A stretch of 64,000 nucleotides of DNA, taken from contig SFJO01000002.1 of the NCBI GenBank assembly GCA_004555865.1, forward strand, positions 95,814 through 159,813. The letters are read 5' to 3'. Position numbers and translations under genes: made by a program. Positions 58,131-64,000 of this stretch are shown here, piece after piece. The first letter of the stretch is position 1. Every line of letters begins with the position of its first letter. This DNA is from Oscillospiraceae bacterium (GTDB taxonomy: Bacteria > Bacillota > Clostridia > Oscillospirales > Ruminococcaceae). The notes below the pieces were generated by a model. The model worked only from the letters and a program-made list of their open reading frames with translations, had not been told where the DNA came from and made no database searches.

Positions 58131-58967
58131 ATGACCTGGGCACTTGTTTCTGATTCCACCTGTGAGATCCGCTCCATCGACCATCTCGCCCCCGATACCG
58201 CCTTCTACACGGTTCCGCTGAAGATCCGTGTGGGCGAACGAGAATATGTGGACAACGCCATGCTGGACACCGAGGCCATGCTGGAAGCCATGGCCAACTA
58301 CAACGGCCCCTCTTCCACCGCCTGCCCCGCCCCAGAGGAATGGGCCGAAAAGTTCCTGCTGGCGGATCAGGTGTTCGCCATTACCATCACCAGCGGCCTG
58401 TCCGGCAGCTACAACAGCGCCATGGTGGCCCGGGATATGGTTCTGGAAAGCCACCCGGAAAAGAAAATTTATGTGATGGACAGTCTCTCCTGCGGCGGCG
58501 AGCTGGCCCTGATTCTGTGGCACGTGAACGAGCTGATCGCCGAGGGAACGCCTTTTGAAGAAGTGTGCGCCGAAGCTGAGCGCTACTGCAGTGAGCGTAC
58601 CCTGCTGTTTGCCCTGGCCAACTTTGACAATCTGGTCAAGAACGGCCGCATGAACCGTCTGGTGGGCTTCATGGCCGGAAAGCTGAACATGCGCGCCGTG
58701 GGCATTGCCAGCGACGAGGGCAAAATCTCCATGGTGCACAAAACCCGGGGCGAGATCAAGATGCTGGCTTTTATGATGGAGGAAATGGACCGGCGCGGCT
58801 TCATCGGCGGGCCGGTGGTCATCAGCCACTGCAACAACTCCGAGGGTGCATACCGGCTCAGTGCGGGCATCCGCGCCAAATGGCCTGACAGCAAGGTTAC
58901 GGTGCTGCCCTGCGGCGGCCTGACCTCGTTCTATGCCGAGGAGCAGGGCATCATTCTGGGCTTCTGA
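58131..58967 (+). CDS. DegV-family fatty-acid-binding protein
   Basis: 278 residues. The ATG at 58131 (MTWALVSDSTCEIRSIDHLAP) follows GAGGG; a TTG two codons upstream was not preferred. 'VSDSTCEI' and 'AITITSGLSGSYNSAMVARDM' contain the conserved Ser/Thr that hold the fatty-acid carboxylate, and 'KNGRMNRLVGFMAGKLNMRAVGIASDEGKI' is the family's middle block. In Firmicutes such FakB-like proteins present fatty acids to the kinase FakA. No fakA lies here. Confidence 0.93.
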   Translation: MTWALVSDSTCEIRSIDHLAPDTAFYTVPLKIRVGEREYVDNAMLDTEAMLEAMANYNGPSSTACPAPEEWAEKFLLADQVFAITITSGLSGSYNSAMVARDMVLESHPEKKIYVMDSLSCGGELALILWHVNELIAEGTPFEEVCAEAERYCSERTLLFALANFDNLVKNGRMNRLVGFMAGKLNMRAVGIASDEGKISMVHKTRGEIKMLAFMMEEMDRRGFIGGPVVISHCNNSEGAYRLSAGIRAKWPDSKVTVLPCGGLTSFYAEEQGIILGF

Positions 58968-58977
58968 GCGGAATACG

Positions 58978-59013
58978 GCGGGCGGTTCTTCGGGAAGGGC
59001 CGTCCGCTTTTCT
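58978..59013 (+). terminator. Terminator of degV
   Basis: GCGGGCGG / CCGTCCGC (one G-T pair) with a 14-base loop, then TTTTCTCTC, about ten bases past the stop. Confidence 0.7.
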
Positions 59014-59095
59014 CTCCGGTGTTTCACTGTATGCGGGGTGCATTCGGCCCGAACGGCCGCCCTGCACACCCTCCAAACGGAAAGGATGAACGAAC

Positions 59096-59647
59096 ATGAG
59101 CAAAGCCTGTGTATTTTTTGCGGACGGCCTGGAAGAATGCGAAGCCCTCATCGTGGTGGATGTTCTGCGCCGGGCGGGTGTTGAGGTGACCACCGCCTCC
59201 ATCAGCGGCAGCCGCGCGGTGCGCAGTACCCACGGCGTAGGCCTGGAGGCCGATGCGCTGGCCGCCGAGCTGAACGAGGCGGACTTTGACCTTCTGGTGC
59301 TGCCCGGCGGCCAGCCCGGCACCACCCATCTGGGCGAAAGCCCGGTGGTGGCCCGCATGGTTACGGCGGCGGCCAGCCAGGGCAAAAAGGTCGCGGCCAT
59401 CTGCGCCGCCCCCACCGTGCTGGCCAAGCTGGGTCTGCTGAATGGCCGCGAGGCCGTGTGCTACCCCAGCTGCCGGGAAAATCTGGCCGGTGCGGTTCAA
59501 TCCGCGCAGCCCGTGGTGGTCAGCGGCCGCTTCATCACCGGTGAGGCGCTGGGCAGCGCCATCCCCTTTGCGCTGGAGCTGGCCGCCCAGCTGACCGGCC
59601 GCGCAAACGCCGAGGCCGTGGCAAAGGCAATTTGTTACAATTGGTAA
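59096..59647 (+). CDS. DJ-1/PfpI-family protein
   Basis: 183 residues. The nucleophile elbow is 'VAAICAAPTVLA' with Cys about 103, and the helping Glu is in 'FADGLEECEALIVVDVLRRAG'. It matches the short YajL/ThiJ-like DJ-1 group (glyoxalase or deglycase-like activity reported, chaperone role debated). AAAGGATG precedes the ATG. Whether it has its own promoter is unclear; a terminator separates it from degV. Confidence 0.93.
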   Translation: MSKACVFFADGLEECEALIVVDVLRRAGVEVTTASISGSRAVRSTHGVGLEADALAAELNEADFDLLVLPGGQPGTTHLGESPVVARMVTAAASQGKKVAAICAAPTVLAKLGLLNGREAVCYPSCRENLAGAVQSAQPVVVSGRFITGEALGSAIPFALELAAQLTGRANAEAVAKAICYNW

Positions 59648-59677
59648 GCGGACCGTTTTATCCGAATTTCTGCACAG

Positions 59678-59712
59678 ACGCAGAGAGTAAACCACACTCT
59701 CTGCGTTTTTTG
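59678..59712 (+). terminator. Terminator of the DJ-1-like gene
   Basis: ACGCAGAGAGT / ACTCTCTGCGT with a short loop, then TTTTTGCG. Confidence 0.92.
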
Positions 59713-59758
59713 CGTTTTAATGGCCCTTTTCTCCCGGAACTTCAGCTACCAAAATTGC

Positions 59759-59830
59759 CCGGTCTGTGCTATACTTTTGGGTGTAGCAGCGGCGCCGGTC
59801 TGTGCTATACTTTTGGGTGTAGCAGCGGCG
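59759..59830 (+). repeat. Exact 36-base tandem duplication carrying extended -10 boxes
   Basis: Positions 59759-59794 and 59795-59830 are identical. Each copy contains TGC-TATACT, a full extended -10 promoter, at 59768-59776 and 59804-59812. The next gene starts 43 bases later, so it may be driven by two tandem start sites. No good -35 is seen for either. Confidence 0.9.
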
Positions 59831-59872
59831 TGCCAACTCTGCCGCTGAAACTGATTCAAAGAAGGGATTTGT

Positions 59873-60442
59873 ATGTCAGAAGCATTGGATTTTGATCTGG
59901 TTGCCCAGCAGGCGGCGCAGGCTGCCCGGGAACTGTTGGAGGCTGCGAACCCCGCCCCCGGTGATTTTTTTGTAGTGGGCTGTTCTTCCAGTGAGATCGT
60001 AGGCGGCCACATCGGCAAAGACAGCAGCCTGGACGCGGCTGCCGCCGTCTACGCGGGCATTGCACCTGTGGTAAAGCAGCATGGCCTGTGGCTGGCCGCC
60101 CAGTGCTGCGAGCATCTGAACCGAGCGCTCATCGTGGAAAAGGCCGCCCTGCCCCCCTTCACGCCGGTGGTCAACGTGCTGCCCCAGCCCCATGCAGGCG
60201 GCAGCTGGGCCACCACCTGCTGGCAGAAGTTTGAGCATCCCGCCGCAGTGGAAGCCCTTCCCTTCGGCGCCGGGGCCGGCATGGACATCGGCGGCACCCT
60301 CATCGGGATGCATCTGCGCCCGGTGGCCGTGCCGGTGCGCCTGAGCCTGAACCACATCGGCCGGGCCATCCTGCTGTGCGGCCGCAGCCGCCCCAAATAC
60401 ATCGGCGGCGAACGGGCCCATTACCAGCCGGAGCTGCGCTGA
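59873..60442 (+). CDS. ywlG: YwlG-family (UPF0340/DUF436) protein
   Basis: 189 residues. 'FFVVGCSSSEIVGGHIGKDSS' (~36-56), 'LAAQCCEHLNRALIVE' and 'AGAGMDIGGTLIGMHLRPVAVPVR' are the family's blocks, with a conserved Cys-Cys-Glu-His. Function is not established in the family. AAGAAGGGAT precedes the ATG. It heads a run of close genes (15 bases to yggS) leading to proBA. Confidence 0.9.
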   Translation: MSEALDFDLVAQQAAQAARELLEAANPAPGDFFVVGCSSSEIVGGHIGKDSSLDAAAAVYAGIAPVVKQHGLWLAAQCCEHLNRALIVEKAALPPFTPVVNVLPQPHAGGSWATTCWQKFEHPAAVEALPFGAGAGMDIGGTLIGMHLRPVAVPVRLSLNHIGRAILLCGRSRPKYIGGERAHYQPELR

Positions 60443-60456
60443 GAGGAGACGATTTT

Positions 60457-61179
60457 ATGGATGAACTGACCACCCTTCGCCAGAATGTGGAGACCGTGCG
60501 CAGCCGCATGGCCGATGCCCTGGCCAAAGCCGGGCGCAAAGAGGGCGACGTGCTGCTGTGCGCCGCCAGCAAAACCCGCACGCCAGCCACCGTTCGCCTT
60601 TCCGCCCAGCTGGACATTGACCTGTTTGGCGAGAACCATGTGCAGGAGCTGGTGGAAAAGACCGACGCGGGCGCTTACCTGCAAAAGCCGGCCCACATGA
60701 TCGGCCATCTGCAGACCAATAAGGTCAAGCAGACCGTGGGCCGTACCGCCCTCATCCAGTCGGTGGATTCCGATCGGCTTTTGAAGGCCATTCAGAAGGA
60801 GGCCGCCAAGCAGGATCTTTGCCAGGACATTCTGCTGGAGGTGAACATCGGCGGTGAGGCCAGCAAGAGTGGCGTGGCCCCCGAAGCCCTGTGGCCGCTG
60901 ATGGAAGCCGCCGAGGCCCTGCCCAACCTGCGGGTGCGCGGCCTGATGGCCATCCCCCCCGCTGACCTGAGCGAGGACGATGCCCGCCGGGCCTTTGCTG
61001 CCATGCGCACCCTGTTTGAGCAGGCCCAGGGCCGGGGCTACACCCGCGCCCGGCTGGACATTCTGAGCATGGGCATGAGCGACGATTTTGCCGCCGCCAT
61101 TCTGGAGGGCAGTACCATGGTGCGGGTGGGCACCGCCATTTACGGCGCCCGCTATTATCCGCCCAAGGCCACCGTGTAA
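60457..61179 (+). CDS. yggS: PLP homeostasis protein (YggS/PLPBP family)
   Basis: 240 residues from MDELTTLRQNVETVRSRMADAL, AGAGGAGA upstream. The PLP lysine is in 'LLCAASKTRTPATV' (~35), followed by 'FGENHVQELVEK', 'HMIGHLQTNKVKQ' and 'LDILSMGMSDDFAAAILEGSTMVRVGTAIYG', the standard single-barrel set. It buffers pyridoxal phosphate and affects amino-acid pools, which fits its position beside proBA. Confidence 0.96.
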   Translation: MDELTTLRQNVETVRSRMADALAKAGRKEGDVLLCAASKTRTPATVRLSAQLDIDLFGENHVQELVEKTDAGAYLQKPAHMIGHLQTNKVKQTVGRTALIQSVDSDRLLKAIQKEAAKQDLCQDILLEVNIGGEASKSGVAPEALWPLMEAAEALPNLRVRGLMAIPPADLSEDDARRAFAAMRTLFEQAQGRGYTRARLDILSMGMSDDFAAAILEGSTMVRVGTAIYGARYYPPKATV

Positions 61180-61220
61180 CCGGACACCTTATTTTATAAA
61201 ACGCAAAGGAGGCCCCGCCT

Positions 61221-61568
61221 GTGAACGACAACGAACCCCTGGCCCAGCTGCTGGAGGAAACGCGCCAGACCAACCGCCTGCTGTGCCGCCAGCTGACCTG
61301 GAGCCGCATTCTCGCCGTTGTGCTGGCCGTCATCGCCGCGGCCGCCGTGGTGCTGGCCGTGCGGCTGGGCGGCGAACTGAGCCGCCTGACCGAGATGCTG
61401 AACCGGCTGAATATGGACAGCCTGAATTCCGCCCTCAGCCAGCTGAGCCAGCAGCTGACCAATCTGGATATGGACGGCCTGAACCAGACCGCCGAAAGTC
61501 TGCGGCAGGCCGCCGACAATCTGAACCAATTTTCCGACACCCTGAAGAACTTCCGCCTGTTTGGCTGA
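61221..61568 (+). CDS. Small membrane protein with coiled-coil tail, unknown function
   Basis: 115 residues from a GTG start (61221) with AAAGGAGG nine bases upstream. A polar N-terminus, one membrane helix (~30-48, 'ILAVVLAVIAAAAVVLAV'), then ~65 residues of heptad-like sequence in which 'LNxLNMDSLNSALSQL' and 'LTNLDMDGLNQTAESL' form two related repeats. I do not recognise a family. Lying between yggS and proB with 41- and 39-base gaps it is probably cotranscribed. Confidence 0.8.
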   Translation: MNDNEPLAQLLEETRQTNRLLCRQLTWSRILAVVLAVIAAAAVVLAVRLGGELSRLTEMLNRLNMDSLNSALSQLSQQLTNLDMDGLNQTAESLRQAADNLNQFSDTLKNFRLFG

Positions 61569-61607
61569 CCCGGGCGTTCCGCCCGCGGACGAAAGGACGT
61601 GTGAACC

Positions 61608-62387
61608 ATGCGCATTGTTGTTAAAGTTGGTACTTCCACCCTGGCCCATCCCACCGGCATGATGAACATCCGCCATGTGGAAGAGCTGGTCAAGGCCCTC
61701 AGCGACCTGAAAAACGCCGGGCATGAGCTGATCCTCGTGTCCTCCGGTGCCATCGGCATGGGCGTGGGCAAGCTGCCGCTGCAAAAGCGCCCCACCGACA
61801 TTCCCACCAAGCAGGCGGCCGCCGCCGTGGGCCAGTGTGAACTGATGTACACCTACGACCGGCTGTTCGGCGGTTACAACCACACCGTGGCGCAGATTCT
61901 GCTGACCGGCGCGGACATTGACCACACCGAGCGCCGCCAGAACTTTGAGAACACCATCAACCGGCTGCTGCAGCTGGGGGCGCTGCCCATCCTGAACGAA
62001 AACGACACCATCGCCACCGATGAGATCGTCATCGGCGACAACGACACCCTTTCCGCCATTGTGGCCCAGTGTGTGGGAGCCGACCTGCTGGTACTGCTTT
62101 CGGACATCGACGGCCTGTTCACCGCCGACCCCCACAAGGACCCCACCGCCAAGCTGATCCCCGTGGTGGAGGAGCTGACGCCGGAGATCGTCGCCCTGGC
62201 CGGCGGCAAGGGCAGCGAGTTCGGCACCGGCGGCATGGCCACCAAGCTGAAGGCGGCCCGCATTGCCACCTGCGCCGGGGTGGATATGGTCATCGCCAAC
62301 GGCTCCCACCCCGAGCTGCTGTACCCCATTGTGGAAGGCAAACCCGTGGGCACCCGGTTTCTGGGCATCAAGGAGGCGGACAAATGA
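61608..62387 (+). CDS. proB: Glutamate 5-kinase
   Basis: 259 residues: only the amino-acid kinase domain, without the C-terminal PUA domain, as in many Clostridia. 'MRIVVKVGTSTLAHPTG', 'ILVSSGAIGMGVGKL', 'LPILNENDTIATDEIVIGDNDTLSAIVA' and 'GTGGMATKLKAARIA' are the family blocks. It phosphorylates glutamate for proline synthesis. The stop overlaps the proA start as ATGA. Confidence 0.96.
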   Translation: MRIVVKVGTSTLAHPTGMMNIRHVEELVKALSDLKNAGHELILVSSGAIGMGVGKLPLQKRPTDIPTKQAAAAVGQCELMYTYDRLFGGYNHTVAQILLTGADIDHTERRQNFENTINRLLQLGALPILNENDTIATDEIVIGDNDTLSAIVAQCVGADLLVLLSDIDGLFTADPHKDPTAKLIPVVEELTPEIVALAGGKGSEFGTGGMATKLKAARIATCAGVDMVIANGSHPELLYPIVEGKPVGTRFLGIKEADK

Positions 62388-63640
62388 CCACGCAGGAACA
62401 GCTGACCGCCGTTAAAGCGGCAAAACCCGCTCTGGCTGCCGCCGGCACCGAGCAGAAGAATCAGGCGCTGCTGGCCATGGCCGATGCGCTGCTGGCCGAC
62501 GCCGCACCCATTCTGGCTGCCAACCAGGAGGATCTGGACGCCGCCCGGGGCACCATCAGCGAGGTGATGCTGGACCGGCTGGCCCTGAACCAGGCCCGGC
62601 TGGAGGGCATGGCCGAGGGAATGCGTCAGGTGGCCGCCCTGCCCGACCCGGTTGGGAAGGTGATGGCCCGGGTGGAGCGTCCCAACGGCATTGTGGTGGA
62701 GAAAACCGCCGTACCCATGGGCGTGGTGGCCATTATTTACGAGAGCCGCCCCAACGTGACCAGTGACGCCGCCGCCCTGGCGGTGAAAAGCGGCAACGCC
62801 TGTGTGCTGCGCTGCGGCAAAGAGGCTCACCGCAGTGCGGCGGCCATCACGGCGGCCCTGCGCAAGGGGCTGGCCGCCGCCGGGCTGCCGGCGGACGGCG
62901 TGTGCCTGATTGAGGACACCACCCGCGCCTCCTCGCTGGCCCTGATGACCGCCGTGGGCTATGTGGACCTGCTCATTCCCCGGGGCGGGGCCGGGCTGAT
63001 CCGCGCCTGTGTGGAGCAAGCCAAGGTGCCCTGCATCCAGACCGGCACCGGCATCTGCCACGTCTATGTGGACGCCGCGGCCGACCAGGCCATGGCCCTG
63101 AACATCATTGAAAACGCCAAGACCAGCCGCCCCAGCGTCTGCAACGCCGAGGAAGTCTGTCTGGTCCACCGGGCCATTGCCGGTGAATTTTTGCCCAAGC
63201 TGCGCCAGCGTCTGGTGGACGATCAAATCGCCAAGGGCCGCCACCCGGTGGAGCTTCGACTGGACGAGCGGGCCGCCGCGATCATTCCCGGCACCCCCGC
63301 CGGGCCGGAAGATTTCGACACGGAATTTCTGGATTACATCCTGGCCGTGAAGGTGGTGGACAGCGTGGACGAGGCCATCGCCCACATCGCCGCCCATTCC
63401 ACCGGCCACAGCGAGGCCATCGTCACGGCGGACGAAGCCGCAGCCCGTGCCTTCACCACCCGGGTGGACTCGGCGGCCGTGTATGTGAATGTCTCCACCC
63501 GCTTCACCGACGGAGGCGAATTCGGTCTCGGATGCGAGATGGGCATTTCCACACAAAAGCTCCACGCCCGCGGCCCCATGGGCCTGGCCGAGCTGTGCAG
63601 CTACAAATTCATCGTGCATGGCAACGGTCAGGTGCGCTGA
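62384..63640 (+). CDS. proA: Gamma-glutamyl phosphate reductase
   Basis: 418 residues from MTTQEQLTAVKAAKPALAAAG; AAGGAGG precedes the ATG. 'VPMGVVAIIYESRPNVTSDAAAL' (~108-130) is the NADPH-side block, and 'NAKTSRPSVCNAEEVCLV' holds the catalytic Cys. It reduces gamma-glutamyl phosphate to the semialdehyde that closes to pyrroline-5-carboxylate. No proC lies in the window. Full length. Confidence 0.96.
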   Translation: MTTQEQLTAVKAAKPALAAAGTEQKNQALLAMADALLADAAPILAANQEDLDAARGTISEVMLDRLALNQARLEGMAEGMRQVAALPDPVGKVMARVERPNGIVVEKTAVPMGVVAIIYESRPNVTSDAAALAVKSGNACVLRCGKEAHRSAAAITAALRKGLAAAGLPADGVCLIEDTTRASSLALMTAVGYVDLLIPRGGAGLIRACVEQAKVPCIQTGTGICHVYVDAAADQAMALNIIENAKTSRPSVCNAEEVCLVHRAIAGEFLPKLRQRLVDDQIAKGRHPVELRLDERAAAIIPGTPAGPEDFDTEFLDYILAVKVVDSVDEAIAHIAAHSTGHSEAIVTADEAAARAFTTRVDSAAVYVNVSTRFTDGGEFGLGCEMGISTQKLHARGPMGLAELCSYKFIVHGNGQVR

Positions 63641-63756
63641 GTTTTCCACAACTTTAACTGCGTATGTGAAAAACCGCATGGGAGGATTGGCAGGTGTTCG
63701 TAAAACAGTGTTAGCCAAATAACACGAAATGAGCATCTGTCAGGCAGGGTTGGTAA

Positions 63757-63808
63757 CAAAAAAACACGCCATATTCAGCTTCAAAGGCTGGGTATGGTGT
63801 GTTTTTCT
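63757..63808. terminator. Bidirectional terminator between proA and the edge gene
   Basis: AAAACACGCCATATTCAGC pairs imperfectly with GCTGGGTATGGTGTGTTTT; A- and T-runs on both sides. The stretch 63641-63756 after proA shows no gene. Confidence 0.8.
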
Positions 63809-63810
63809 GT

Positions 63811-64000
63811 TTATTTGCGTTTCCGCTTGCCTTTGCCATGCGGTTGGTATGGCCTCGCTTTGCCACGCTGGTTGGTTGAGCTTTTCATGTACTTGGACAG
63901 TTTCAAAACATCAATGATATTGACAAACTGCTCCTTGGTAATGGCATCGTAGTCAATGCCGAATGTCGCAAGGTAGATCCTTGCCTGTTTCTCGGCGTCG
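63811..64000 (-). CDS. C-terminal part of an unknown protein (cut by window edge)
   Basis: 62 residues to a TAA at 63811-63813 on the minus strand, reading 'DAEKQARIYLATFGIDYDAIT', 'FVNIIDVLKLSKYMKSS' and a very basic tail 'RGKARPYQPHGKGKRKRK'. Codon use is plainly less GC-biased than in the neighbouring pro genes. No family recognised; the basic tail could bind nucleic acid. It may be the edge of a mobile or recently acquired segment. Confidence 0.6.
   Translation of the reverse strand, partial: DAEKQARIYLATFGIDYDAITKEQFVNIIDVLKLSKYMKSSTNQRGKARPYQPHGKGKRKRK

Noticed and set aside
59759..59830. CRISPR-like 36-base repeats
   Set aside because: The two copies are directly adjacent with no spacer.

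Overview
The window is high-GC, gene-dense bacterial chromosome. It looks like a low-abundance-of-AT Firmicute of the Oscillospiraceae (Ruminococcaceae), most likely the Faecalibacterium / Subdoligranulum / Gemmiger group. The reasons are a complete acetyl-CoA to butyryl-CoA operon next to a butyryl-CoA:acetate CoA-transferase gene, Gram-positive style operons (rimP-nusA-ylxR-ylxQ-infB-rbfA, proBA without a PUA domain, dimeric glycyl-tRNA synthetase), strong AGGAGG-type ribosome binding sites and sigma-A promoters with 17-base spacers. The genus is inference; no 16S rRNA gene is present.

Layout: 1-2.9 kb, cell-surface polysaccharide genes (GT4 glycosyltransferase cut by the edge, polyprenyl-phosphate sugar transferase, a small unknown). 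3.2-9.4 kb, thl-crt-hbd-bcd-etfB-etfA on the minus strand, preceded by coaD, with the CoA-transferase but divergent at 10.5 kb. 12.4 kb, tRNA-Pro. 14.2-22.9 kb, a nine-gene translation/RNA operon from rimP to ribF with a clear promoter and terminator. 23-28.5 kb, membrane and envelope functions (acyltransferase 3, M29 aminopeptidase, GT39, LrgAB). 28.7-35 kb, glyS, an aldolase relic with a cupin gene, a DMT exporter, HAD phosphatase with thiM, and argF with candidate ArgR sites. 35.3-39.3 kb, potABCD polyamine uptake. 39.4-44.7 kb, an MMPL exporter with a YhgE/Pip-like partner, facing a TetR regulator across three copies of one palindrome. 44.9-47.9 kb, ftsH and an unknown membrane protein. 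48.0-49.0 kb, no protein gene but promoter, repeats, hairpins and terminator of what looks like one large non-coding RNA. 49.2-54.5 kb, metG-tatD-small gene, FprA flavodiiron protein, acylphosphatase. 54.8-63.6 kb, fhs behind a structured leader, SGNH hydrolase, degV, DJ-1-like gene, ywlG-yggS-unknown-proB-proA. The right edge enters an unrelated partial gene.

Metabolic reading: thiolase, crotonase, 3-hydroxybutyryl-CoA dehydrogenase and the Bcd/EtfAB complex carry two acetyl-CoA to butyryl-CoA, and But exchanges CoA with acetate to release butyrate. CoaD makes the CoA precursor and sits directly upstream with no obvious terminator. FprA suits a strict anaerobe that must remove oxygen or nitric oxide. 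The most unusual object is the roughly 0.94 kb candidate RNA at 48.0-48.94 kb; the triple operator, the fhs leader and the duplicated promoter segment at 59.76-59.83 kb are the next most interesting regulatory features.
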